Positions 16,167 to 23,832 of a stretch of 36,769 nt of DNA are shown piece by piece. Made by a program: the position numbers and the translations under genes. The notes under the pieces were generated by a model. It made no database searches. It was not told where the DNA came from and saw only the letters and a list, made by a program, of their open reading frames with translations. This stretch comes from Bacteroidales bacterium M5 (lineage in GTDB: Bacteria; Bacteroidota; Bacteroidia; Bacteroidales; Muribaculaceae), in contig LUJP01000114.1 of NCBI GenBank assembly GCA_001689535.1, forward strand, positions 1-36,769. Reading direction: 5' to 3'. Positions within the stretch are counted from its first letter, which is position 1. Each line of letters starts with the position of its first letter.

Positions 16167-16565
16167 CTATTTCTTTTTTGCGTTATTCTTCCTCTCGACC
16201 AATTCTATGATTTCACGCAGTTCATCTACTGAAATCTTCTCCTCTTCCGCAAGCGCCGACACCACGTTTTTATAGGAGTTATCGAAATAATCGCGAATCA
16301 CCCCCGCAAGCGAACGGTTACGGAAATCCTCTTTGCGTGCAATGGCATAGAATCTGTGGGATATACCCACCACTTCGTGGCCCACATACCCCTTCTCTTC
16401 GAGAATACGCACCTGCGTGGACACCGTATTGAAATGCGGACGAGGCTCATCATATAGCTCCACCATCTCACGAACAAACATAGGCCCGTGCTCCCACAGC
16501 ATCTGCATTATCGGAGCCTCCTTTTCGGTCAATACCTGGCGTTTTCTTCCGGCTTTCATCTTCAC
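16167..16565 (-). CDS. BlaI/MecI/CopY-family transcriptional repressor
   Basis: A 132-residue winged-helix repressor. Residues 10-80 form the DNA-binding domain: LTEKEAPIMQMLWEHGPMFV, then NTVSTQVRILEEKGYVGHE with recognition helix and wing. The C-terminal 50 residues form the dimerisation helix bundle (GVIRDYFDNSYKNVVSALAE) and a lysine-rich end. BlaI proteins hold their own operon off until the partner M56 protease cuts them, usually between the two domains. The partner gene follows after 2 bases. Candidate operators with inverted AAAACTAAA/TTTAGTTTT and a repeated TTACGC motif lie just upstream, across the promoter. Assignment is firm; target genes other than itself are not visible. Confidence 0.92.
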   Translation of the reverse strand: MKMKAGRKRQVLTEKEAPIMQMLWEHGPMFVREMVELYDEPRPHFNTVSTQVRILEEKGYVGHEVVGISHRFYAIARKEDFRNRSLAGVIRDYFDNSYKNVVSALAEEEKISVDELREIIELVERKNNAKKK

Positions 16566-16571
16566 TAAAAA

Positions 16572-16631
16572 ATTAGTTACGCCGCAAATCTAAAACTAAA
16601 AATTTAATTACGCAACTATTTGTTTAGTTTT
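16572..16631 (-). promoter_or_regulatory. Promoter and candidate operators of the BlaI/M56 pair
   Basis: On the minus strand, TTG (16615-16613), a 20-base spacer and TAGATTTG (16592-16585) fit the Bacteroidetes -33/-7 promoter. AAAACTAAA (16592-16600) and TTTAGTTTT (16623-16631) form a 9-bp inverted repeat across it. TTAGTTACGC (16574-16583) and TTAATTACGC also occur as direct copies about 30 bp apart. These are the natural sites for BlaI-type self-repression (inference). Confidence 0.6.
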
Positions 16632-16694
16632 CTCAAAATTTTTCAAAAAAATTTCACTTCACCAATTTCATTTCAACAAAACCGCAAAACATAG

Positions 16695-16907
16695 GGCTGC
16701 TCCATGGAGCAGCCGCCAAACCATTAATAATAAGCGGATGTACGAGTGTACATCCCTACAATTAAGGCGAGAACTCCCCACGAAGCGCCCAGCATAGGAA
16801 TCCCCGCGGAGCACCGGAGGTGCGATATTTGTACAACCCACCGCGCAAGGTGTGGGACATTACCCGCGATAAATAGGAGCCACCAAGCAATAAACCCGTG
16901 AAGGTTT
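16695..16907. repeat. Cluster of REP-like stem-loops
   Basis: In order: a perfect 20-bp palindrome GGCTGCTCCATGGAGCAGCC (16695-16714); GGATGTAC-gagt-GTACATCC (16736-16755); GCACC-gga-GGTGC (16811-16823); a CCCAC/GTGGG stem near 16838-16856; and AAACC-cgtgaa-GGTTT (16892-16907). The second part resembles the interspersed gene-poor repeats of hairpins with purine-rich loops found in many Bacteroidetes genomes, but I cannot check copy number. An untranslated RNA or operon leader structure is the alternative. Confidence 0.55.
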
Positions 16908-16944
16908 CCGTTAATTATAGGTGAGAGATGTTAAACTATGTGAG

Positions 16945-17670
16945 ATGAGACCGTTCCACATTTCATTGATGGTTGTTTTCATTGCGGCTTTGCTGGCGCC
17001 ACACTCGTTGCGGGGCCGCACGCTCAACGACTATAATCTCAACCGTCCCTATGCCGACGAGCGTCCTTGGCATCTCGGATTCTCCGTGGGAATGAACCTG
17101 ATGGATCTGCGTTTCACCCACAACGGTCTGACGGCCGACGACGGCAGCCAGTGGTTCATGTCGCAGCCCGACTACTCTCCGGGATTCAACGTGGGCGCTC
17201 TGGCATCTCTGCGTCTAAGCCGCTATTTCAGCCTGCGCCTTACGCCGGGCCTTTATTTCGGAAGCCGCGACATCCGTTTCCGCGAAGCGCTCACTGGCCG
17301 CACCGAACGCCAGAATATAAAGACCACGCTTGTGGTTCTCCCCATTGACGTGAAATTCTCCTCCCAGCGCTACCGCAACTCTCGGCCCTATCTCTCGGCA
17401 GGTGTGATGCCTGCTTTCGACGTATCACGCAAAGGAAGCGATTTCCTGAAAATGCGTTCTGCCGACGCCTATCTCACATTCGGCCTGGGATGTGACTTCT
17501 ATCTCCCTTATTTCAAACTCATTCCTGAGGTAAAATTCTGTCTTGGCCTCGCCGATGTGCTCCAGCACCGCCGTCCCGAGCTTGACGAACAGCCCGGCGT
17601 GGCGATAATGACCCAATCGCTCGCCAAAGCTACCTCCCGCATGGTTGTCCTCACCTTTTATTTCGAATAG
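16945..17670 (+). CDS. porT: PorT, type IX secretion outer-membrane protein
   Basis: From ATG 16945 the product has 241 residues; a GTG at 16921 would add eight, but the later start places the signal peptide (MRPFHISLMVVFIAALLAP) at the N terminus. It is an outer-membrane beta-barrel. Family landmarks are RPWHLGFSVGMNLMDLRF near 45, GFNVGALASLRLSRYFSLRL near 84, VVLPIDVKF, RPYLSAGV and GLGCDFYLPYFKLIPEVKF near 188, ending in the barrel terminus MVVLTFYFE. PorT/SprT is needed for type IX secretion of CTD-bearing proteins. The gene sits 2 bases before porP, which makes this a combined porT-P-K-L-M-N locus; in Porphyromonas gingivalis porT is separate. Confidence 0.82.
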   Translation: MRPFHISLMVVFIAALLAPHSLRGRTLNDYNLNRPYADERPWHLGFSVGMNLMDLRFTHNGLTADDGSQWFMSQPDYSPGFNVGALASLRLSRYFSLRLTPGLYFGSRDIRFREALTGRTERQNIKTTLVVLPIDVKFSSQRYRNSRPYLSAGVMPAFDVSRKGSDFLKMRSADAYLTFGLGCDFYLPYFKLIPEVKFCLGLADVLQHRRPELDEQPGVAIMTQSLAKATSRMVVLTFYFE

Positions 17671-17672
17671 CC

Positions 17673-18698
17673 ATGGAGAGTTTCCGTATCCTTATCACGT
17701 CAGCATGCCTGGTGTTCGCTTCCTTGCTTCCAGCAGGCGCCCAGGAGTCATTCTCACATTATTTTCTGATGCCATCACTCTACAATCCGGCCGCCGCCGG
17801 AGCTTCAGGAATGCTATCGGTAAACGGCATAGCGGGCATCCATAGCCTCAGAGGCGACGACCCCGACGCCAATGCATACGCTCTGACAGCTGCCGCCCCG
17901 ATAGGCCCCGTAGGCCTCGGCATCACCGCCTCTTTCGACAAAACTCTGCTCACCTCCACAAACATCGCCGGCATCCAGGCAAACTACGCCTTCAAACTGG
18001 CAGGAGGCAGCCTCTCGGCAGGCCTCGGAGCCGCCTATCTCGGCATGAAATACGATTGCCCGATACCCTCCGATACTCCGGAAGACCCCGAAAATCCAAT
18101 TACTCCAATAAATCCAATCTCTCCCAAAACAAAGCTGAGAGGCCATGGAATAGACATGTCATTAGGCCTATATTACACACATCCGCGATTCTGGGGCGGC
18201 ATCTCACTCCTCCACGCTCTCGCGCCCGAAATCAACTTCGGACGACTCCCTTCATCGATCAAGCCCGAAGACGGTGACGAGACTTCAGATATGCCATCGG
18301 CTAATGAAACCTCCAATGAGGAAATAAAGCAAAAAGTGCCCCGCACCTTCGTGGCCATGGGAGGCACAACAATCCCTCTTTCCCGGAAAATCGAGCTTAT
18401 GCCTTCGGCCATGCTCCGTTCGGGAGGTGGCCTCACCCGCGTTGAACTCACGGGGCGCGTGCGCTTCCTCCGACTGCTCTCGCTCGGAGCGGCATGGCGC
18501 AACGCCGAAGCCGCCACCCTCCTTGCGGGGGTGGAATACCGCGGATTCCATGCCGGATACTCCTACTCCCATCCTCTTTCAAGGGCGTGGAGAGACGCCG
18601 GAGGACACGGGCGCCACGAAATCACAGCCGGTTACTCCGTGAGGCTGTCAGCTTCAAAGAAGCCTACGACGCGCCACAAAAGTATACGCATAATGTAA
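17673..18698 (+). CDS. porP: PorP/SprF-family type IX secretion protein
   Basis: A 341-residue outer-membrane barrel. Signal peptide residues 1-23 end in AGAQ. The family opening follows: SFSHYFLMPSLYNPAAAGAS with the hallmark YNPAAAG near 37-43. Glycine/aromatic beta-strands run to about 320, then a basic tail. PorP anchors the PorK/N ring, and SprF relatives aid export of specific cargo. A loop near residues 135-155 is low complexity: the DNA carries three TCCAATnnn units (18095-18121) read as proline-isoleucine triplets (NPITPINPISP), which is not expected of the family and looks like a repeat insertion. A second charged loop lies near 195-215. The gene is followed by a 50-base gap and gldK. 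Confidence 0.85.
   Translation: MESFRILITSACLVFASLLPAGAQESFSHYFLMPSLYNPAAAGASGMLSVNGIAGIHSLRGDDPDANAYALTAAAPIGPVGLGITASFDKTLLTSTNIAGIQANYAFKLAGGSLSAGLGAAYLGMKYDCPIPSDTPEDPENPITPINPISPKTKLRGHGIDMSLGLYYTHPRFWGGISLLHALAPEINFGRLPSSIKPEDGDETSDMPSANETSNEEIKQKVPRTFVAMGGTTIPLSRKIELMPSAMLRSGGGLTRVELTGRVRFLRLLSLGAAWRNAEAATLLAGVEYRGFHAGYSYSHPLSRAWRDAGGHGRHEITAGYSVRLSASKKPTTRHKSIRIM
18095..18121. repeat. Three-copy 9-bp TCCAATnnn repeat inside porP
   Basis: TCCAAT starts at 18095, 18104 and 18113, exactly 9 bp apart. It is in frame and encodes PIT-PIN-PIS. The period and core match the non-coding array at 4822-4866. Confidence 0.8.
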
Positions 18699-18748
18699 CC
18701 ACAGTCCTCCCCCAATCAATATCAAGCATTATCACGCCAACACATATC

Positions 18749-20197
18749 ATGAACAGAACCATCATAAAAATAACACTCGGAGCGCTCGGCGCCTCAGCCA
18801 TGGCCGGATGTGCGGTAGGCCCGCGCAACGCCACGGGCGGTGAGGTGACCGGTGTGGGCGGAGTCTACTGGAGCGAACCGGCTCCACGCGGCATGGTGCT
18901 GATTGACCGCGGAAGCATCAAGGCTGGCCCACAGGAAGACGATTCGTTATGGAACGTCCGCGCCGATGCCCGCGGTGTGTCGGTCGACGCCTTCTGGATG
19001 GACGAAACCGAGGTGACAAACTCCGAATACAAGCAGTTTGTCTACTGGGTACGCGATTCCATTATCCGCGAGCGCCTCGCCGACCCTGCCTACGGCGGCA
19101 ACGACGAATTCCGCATAGAGGAAGACCGCGACGGCAATCCCATCACGCCGCGACTGAACTGGTCGAAGCCCATTCCATGGCGTAATGCCGACGAGGACGA
19201 GCAGCGGGCCATCAACAGCCTTTACCGCACCAACCCCGTCACCGGAGTCACCGAACTCGACCCCGAGCAGCTCAACTACCGCTACGAGACCTACAACCAC
19301 GGCGAGGCTGTGCGCCGCCGCAACCGTCTGAATCCCGCGCGCCGCAACTACAATACCGACCTCCCTGTGTCAGACGAAGTCCCGCAGATAACCAAAGACA
19401 CCGCCTATGTTGACGACGACGGCACGATAGTGCGCCGCACCATCACGCGCGGCCTCACCGGCGACTACGATTTCATCAACACCTACATAGTCAACGTCTA
19501 TCCCGACACCACAGTATGGGTAAACGACTTCGACAACGGCATGAACGACACCTACGTGAGGATGTACTTCAGCAACGCGGGCTACAACGACTATCCGGTG
19601 GTGGGTGTGAGCTGGGAACAGGCAAACGCTTTCGCCAACTGGCGCACCGATTTCCTGCGCCGCGCTCTGGGCCGCGAGGGTGTCCACATAGAGCCGTTCC
19701 GTCTGCCCACCGAGGCCGAATGGGAATACGCCGCGCGCGCCGGCATCAGCTCAAACAAATATCCCTGGGACGGCGACCTTCCCTTCACCGAGGATAAAGG
19801 CTGCTTCTATGCCAACTTCAAGCCTCAGGACGGCAACTATACCCAGGACGGGCAGCTGATAACTTCGCAGGTGGCCACATACGCGCCAAACGCCTTCGGC
19901 CTCTACGACATGGCCGGCAACGTGAGCGAATGGACTTCCACGGCCTATACCGAAAGTGTGAGCCGCCTCCAGGGAGATATGAACCCCGAATACCGCTACG
20001 ACGCCGCCCAGACCGACCCCTACCGGCTCAAGCGCAAGATTGTGCGTGGCGGCTCGTGGAAGGACGTGGCCCACAACATCCGCTCCGACCTGCGCCTGTG
20101 GGAATACCAGAACGAGCAGCGTTCTTACATCGGGTTCCGCTGCGTGCGCACATACATAGGGTTTGACAAGGCCCGCAAATCTAAACGCAAGAAATAA
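18749..20197 (+). CDS. gldK: GldK/PorK, gliding and type IX secretion lipoprotein
   Basis: The start at ATG 18749 gives 482 residues with a lipoprotein signal: lipobox AMAGC with lipidated C21. The rest is a formylglycine-generating-enzyme-like (FGE/SUMF) domain. It begins near residue 50 (PRGMVLIDRGSIKAGPQ) and ends with ARAGISSNKYPWDG, YDMAGNVSEWTS, IVRGGSWKDVAHNIRSDLR and YIGFRCVR. GldK/PorK pairs with GldN/PorN in a large periplasmic ring under the outer membrane. The long central insertion (about 115-270, with many Asp/Arg/Asn) is typical of GldK rather than enzymatic FGE. An open frame reaching back to 18494 overlaps porP and is not the gene. The TAA overlaps the gldL ATG (TAATG). Confidence 0.92.
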   Translation: MNRTIIKITLGALGASAMAGCAVGPRNATGGEVTGVGGVYWSEPAPRGMVLIDRGSIKAGPQEDDSLWNVRADARGVSVDAFWMDETEVTNSEYKQFVYWVRDSIIRERLADPAYGGNDEFRIEEDRDGNPITPRLNWSKPIPWRNADEDEQRAINSLYRTNPVTGVTELDPEQLNYRYETYNHGEAVRRRNRLNPARRNYNTDLPVSDEVPQITKDTAYVDDDGTIVRRTITRGLTGDYDFINTYIVNVYPDTTVWVNDFDNGMNDTYVRMYFSNAGYNDYPVVGVSWEQANAFANWRTDFLRRALGREGVHIEPFRLPTEAEWEYAARAGISSNKYPWDGDLPFTEDKGCFYANFKPQDGNYTQDGQLITSQVATYAPNAFGLYDMAGNVSEWTSTAYTESVSRLQGDMNPEYRYDAAQTDPYRLKRKIVRGGSWKDVAHNIRSDLRLWEYQNEQRSYIGFRCVRTYIGFDKARKSKRKK

Positions 20198-20985
20198 TGG
20201 GTAAAATCAAGAGATACCGCAACGCCGTGGAGCGTTATCTGGCCGCCGAACGCGGACAGCGTTTCTTCAACTTCGCCTACAGTGTGGGAGCGGCCATAGT
20301 GATCTGTGGCGCCCTGTTCAAGATTATCCACCTGCCGGGCGACGACATCCTGCTGTGCGTAGGTATGGGTACGGAAGTGCTCATCTTCATTCTCAATGCT
20401 CTCGACCGCCCCGCACGCGACTACAACTGGGAAAAAGTATTTCCTCAGCTCGACGGCATTACACCGGAAAATACCGTCGCGCTCCCCCGCCCCGCCGCCT
20501 CCGTCGTAAGTAAGTCGGCTGCAGGCGCATCCACACGTCTGCCTGAGGAATGTATGGAAGGCGCGGAATCGGTGGCGGCCAGCCTCGCGCAGCTTCAGGA
20601 AGCCGCCTCACGGCTCGCCAAGGTGAGCGCCGCCCTTACCGACAGCGTTTCCGCCATCAGCGCCCGCGCCTCCGGTCTGGGTGAGGATGCCGAGGGCTAC
20701 GCCCGCCAGATGCAGGACCTCAACCGCAACATAAGCGGTCTGAACACCATCTACGAGATTCAGCTGCGCAGCGTTGCCGGACAGCTCGAGGCAATAGAGA
20801 ATGTGAACCGCGGCATGAAGGAAATCGGCGCTATGTATGAGGACGCCGTGAAACGTTCGCGCCGCTACAACGAGGAGAGCGAGAAACTCACCCGCAACAT
20901 GGAACAGCTCAACAGCGTCTACGCCAACATGCTCTCGGCAATGACCGTCAACATGCCGCGCGGCGCCGCCTCCAAAGAATCATAA
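20197..20985 (+). CDS. gldL: GldL/PorL, type IX secretion motor subunit
   Basis: A 262-residue inner-membrane protein. Two transmembrane helices lie near residues 24-46 (containing GALFKIIHLPG) and 51-69 (with an in-membrane Glu in GMGTEVLIFIL), as in the GldL family. The cytoplasmic remainder is helical, with a coiled coil near 115-255 (many A/L/E/Q). GldL forms a pentamer around the GldM helices and uses the proton motive force to rotate or twist GldM. It overlaps gldK by one base and precedes gldM by 9 bases. The Ala/Ser-rich stretch near 95-110 is a linker. Identification rests on topology, the HLPG motif and gene order. Confidence 0.93.
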   Translation: MGKIKRYRNAVERYLAAERGQRFFNFAYSVGAAIVICGALFKIIHLPGDDILLCVGMGTEVLIFILNALDRPARDYNWEKVFPQLDGITPENTVALPRPAASVVSKSAAGASTRLPEECMEGAESVAASLAQLQEAASRLAKVSAALTDSVSAISARASGLGEDAEGYARQMQDLNRNISGLNTIYEIQLRSVAGQLEAIENVNRGMKEIGAMYEDAVKRSRRYNEESEKLTRNMEQLNSVYANMLSAMTVNMPRGAASKES

Positions 20986-20994
20986 CCCAAAGCC

Positions 20995-22551
20995 ATGTCA
21001 CAAGCCAACCGTCCCGGATCACCGCGCCAGAAGATGATAAACCTCATGTATATCGTCCTTCTGGCTCTTCTCGCGCTTAATGTGTCGAGCGACGTGCTCG
21101 ACAGCTTCACGCAGGTCGACGAAGGTCTGGAGCGCTCCGGAAAAGGTTATGAAAGCCGCAATGCAGCCCTGTATGCGGCCCTTGAGCAGCAGGCTGCCGT
21201 CAATCCGGCTAAAGCTGCCGACGCGGCGCAAAAAGCCGCCGATGTGCGCCGACGGAGCGCGAAGCTGATAACCGCGATAGACTCTCTGAAACTCGCCATA
21301 GCCCGCGAGGCCGACGGCCCCGAAGGCAATCCCCGCGCGCTCACCGACCGCGAGGACACTGATGCCGCGGCGTCGGTCATGCTCAGTCCGCTCACCGGGC
21401 GCGGCAAAGCCCTCCGCCAGGATGTGGAGCGTTTCCGCGGTATGGTGGAGGAAACCGTTGCTGATACCGCCAAGCGCCGCGGCATAGCACAAGCGCTTTC
21501 CACAGCGCCAATGCGCACCAAGGGAGCGGCTGCTCCCACGGAATGGGAGCAGGCATGCTTCGACGGACAGCCGGCCGTGGCTGCAATCACCCTGCTCACC
21601 AAGCTGCAGAACGATGTGCGCTACGCCGAAGGCGAGGCTCTTGCCGCGCTCCGCGACCGCGTGGGAGCCGGAGATGTGGCCGTCAACAGCCTGGCGGCAT
21701 TCGTCATACCGCAGTCACAGAATGTGATGAGCGGTTCGCTCTACAGCGCCGAAATAGTGCTTGCGGCTGTCGATACCACCGCGCGCCCCACCGTGGTGAT
21801 CGGCGGCACAAAACTTCCGGAGGGAACATCCCATTACGAAACCACGGCATCCACTCCAGGCCGTCACACCATAGCCGGCTACCTGGAAGTGCCGCGGCCA
21901 GACGGAACCGTGAGCCGGCACCCGTTCTCAACATCCTATGCCGTCACCGAACCGGCCGCAACGGTTTCGGCCACGATGATGAATGTGCTGTATGCAGGGA
22001 TAGACAATCCGCTGAGCATTTCTGTGCCCGGAGTCGCCGCATCCGACATCACAGCCACCATGAGAGGAGGCACGCTCACCCGTAAAGGCAGCGGATGGAC
22101 CGCGCACCCCTCCGCCCCGGGAACACCAGCGGTGATAACCGTAAATGCTGCGACACCGGAGGGCGCGACGCGCACCGTGGGGCGCACCGAATTCAGAGTG
22201 CGCCGACTCCCCGATCCCACTCCATACATTCCGCTGGGAGGCGACCGGCGCTACAAAGGCTCCGGTGCCATACCGCGTCAGGCATTGCTTGAAGCCGGAG
22301 GCCTTGAGGCGGCAATCGACGACGATATTCTCGATATTCCCTTCCGTGTGGTCGGCTTCGAGACCGTGACATTCGATTCCATGGGCAACGCCATAGCCGA
22401 AAAATCAGACGGCAGCCGCTTCTCGCGCCGGCAACTCGATACTTTCAGGCGCATGAACCGCGGCAAACGTTTTTTCATCTCCCGCATCCGCGCCATGGGC
22501 CCCGACGGAACCGAACGCTCACTCAGCCCCATCGAAGTAACCATAAACTGA
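20995..22551 (+). CDS. gldM: GldM/PorM, type IX secretion motor shaft
   Basis: A 518-residue protein with one N-terminal transmembrane helix (residues 13-34, LMYIVLLALLALNVSSDVL) and a large periplasmic part, as known for GldM. The helical D1 domain spans about 40-220, followed by three beta domains (about 225-320, 325-405, 410-518). The family end is present (FFISRIRAMGPDGTERSLSPIEVTIN). The dimer spans the periplasm and transmits energy from GldL to the GldK/N ring. A run of Ala-rich repeats near 60-85 (AAVNPAKAADAAQKAA) is unusual but fits the helical D1 region. It follows gldL by 9 bases and is followed by gldN after 41 bases. Confidence 0.93.
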   Translation: MSQANRPGSPRQKMINLMYIVLLALLALNVSSDVLDSFTQVDEGLERSGKGYESRNAALYAALEQQAAVNPAKAADAAQKAADVRRRSAKLITAIDSLKLAIAREADGPEGNPRALTDREDTDAAASVMLSPLTGRGKALRQDVERFRGMVEETVADTAKRRGIAQALSTAPMRTKGAAAPTEWEQACFDGQPAVAAITLLTKLQNDVRYAEGEALAALRDRVGAGDVAVNSLAAFVIPQSQNVMSGSLYSAEIVLAAVDTTARPTVVIGGTKLPEGTSHYETTASTPGRHTIAGYLEVPRPDGTVSRHPFSTSYAVTEPAATVSATMMNVLYAGIDNPLSISVPGVAASDITATMRGGTLTRKGSGWTAHPSAPGTPAVITVNAATPEGATRTVGRTEFRVRRLPDPTPYIPLGGDRRYKGSGAIPRQALLEAGGLEAAIDDDILDIPFRVVGFETVTFDSMGNAIAEKSDGSRFSRRQLDTFRRMNRGKRFFISRIRAMGPDGTERSLSPIEVTIN

Positions 22552-22592
22552 CCATCCGGCATAACTATATTACCGATAAAATCTGCATCCAG

Positions 22593-23648
22593 ATGAAAAA
22601 TATAGCCATCATATTCTCACTCATCCTCGCCGGCTCGCTTGCCGCGCACGCGCAGCAACAATCCACAAGCCAGTTGAGCCGCGTCTCGCAGGGCGCTGCT
22701 ACTTCCGGAAACGTTTCCGCTGCCACCAGCTCGGCACAGCCATCGGGACGCGACGATTCCGACCTGCAGTGGATGCGCACCATCTACCGCTCCCTGGAGC
22801 TCCAGGACGACGCCAACGCCCCCCTGGCCTTTCCGGAAGAGACGGCCGACGGCGGTGACAACCTTTTCCGCACCGTAATGAAACTGGTAGCATCGAGGAA
22901 AGTCCCCGCCTATGAATTCGTGGACGGCCGCGAGTCATTTACACCCAGCCGCCGTGTGGATCCGGCAGAGAGCATGCGACGTTTCGACATCCCGTTCAGA
23001 GAAGCCAAAGGAAGCACGCTGAAAGCCCCCGTGTATGAAGTGGAGAGCGCCGACATTCCGTCGGACGACGTCAAAAGCTACTATCTGATAGAGCGCTGGG
23101 AATTCAACCGCCATACCAACCGGATGGAGACGCGCGTGGAAGCCATCTGCCCGGTGCTTCACCGCACTGCCGACATAGGATTAGAGCCTCTGCGCTATCC
23201 GGCATTCTGGGTGAGGATGGACGATATGCGCCCCTATCTCACCGCCACACTTATTGCCACTTCCGATGACAACAATCTTGCCACCCACACTCTTGCCGAC
23301 TTCTTCAACCTGCGTCTCTACAAAGGCGAAATTTACAAGACGGGCGACCGCCGCAACCGTCCTCTCGCGCAGATTTTCCAAACGCCAGAGTCGCTCCAGC
23401 ACGCGCGCGACAGCATCGAGCAGCGTCTCGCGGCCTTTGAAAAAGGCCTTTGGGTTCCCTCGCTCGAGGAGGTCAACAACGATTCCACCGCGACAGGACG
23501 TAACATCACCAAGAAATCGGCAACTCCGACCAAACGCACCGACATCCCGTCAGTAACCAAACGCAAACCGGCAAAAGAGACAAAAGCGCGCCGCCAGTCC
23601 ACCGGCCGCAGCAACGTTACCCGCTCCGTTCGCAACCGTAAGCCCTGA
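22593..23648 (+). CDS. gldN: GldN/PorN, type IX secretion ring protein
   Basis: A 351-residue periplasmic protein with signal peptide residues 1-21 (ending LAAHAQ). The core contains WMRTIYRSLELQDDANAPLAFPEE near 65, YLIERWEFNRHTNRMETRVEAI near 165 and DFFNLRLYKGEIYKTGDRRNRPLAQIF near 235, all in order for GldN/PorN. It joins GldK in the outer-membrane-associated ring. The last 50 or so residues are an Arg/Lys/Thr/Ser-rich tail (for example KRKPAKETKARRQSTGRS) that I do not expect in the family; it may bind peptidoglycan, LPS or nothing. It is the last gene of the operon. Confidence 0.9.
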   Translation: MKNIAIIFSLILAGSLAAHAQQQSTSQLSRVSQGAATSGNVSAATSSAQPSGRDDSDLQWMRTIYRSLELQDDANAPLAFPEETADGGDNLFRTVMKLVASRKVPAYEFVDGRESFTPSRRVDPAESMRRFDIPFREAKGSTLKAPVYEVESADIPSDDVKSYYLIERWEFNRHTNRMETRVEAICPVLHRTADIGLEPLRYPAFWVRMDDMRPYLTATLIATSDDNNLATHTLADFFNLRLYKGEIYKTGDRRNRPLAQIFQTPESLQHARDSIEQRLAAFEKGLWVPSLEEVNNDSTATGRNITKKSATPTKRTDIPSVTKRKPAKETKARRQSTGRSNVTRSVRNRKP

Positions 23649-23680
23649 AAATCCTTCTCTCCAATCCGCATAGTGGATCA

Positions 23681-23716
23681 TAAAAAATCGGCCGCCATTT
23701 TTTAACGGCGGCCGAT
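23681..23716 (-). terminator. Terminator of the susCD operon
   Basis: ATCGGCCGCC (23687-23696) pairs perfectly with GGCGGCCGAT (23707-23716) around a 10-base loop. On the minus strand the stem is followed by TTTTTTATG, the classic form for the susD transcript. For gldN on the plus strand the U-run is missing, but the stem may still protect the 3' end. Confidence 0.8.
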
Positions 23717-23832
23717 GCGAATCTATGTATTCTGATTGTGCCTGTAGGAACTACGGATTCCAATCCTTTGCCTCAGTCAATCAAATCCAGAGCATTACAT
23801 GGCATAATACAGTACATTAACTTCACTTGTAT

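Larger units (their letters stand above)
16566..16944. other. 379-bp non-coding region between blaI-like and porT
   Basis: No gene is supported in this stretch. It contains the BlaI promoter region on the left, then a run of stem-loops at 16695-16907. The last part, near 16908-16944, is the leader of the porT operon. No exact TAnnTTTG element was found close to porT, so its promoter is not assigned. Confidence 0.6.

Noticed and set aside
18494..18748. N-terminal extension of gldK
   Set aside because: It overlaps porP in another frame; the ATG at 18749 gives a proper lipoprotein signal at the N terminus.
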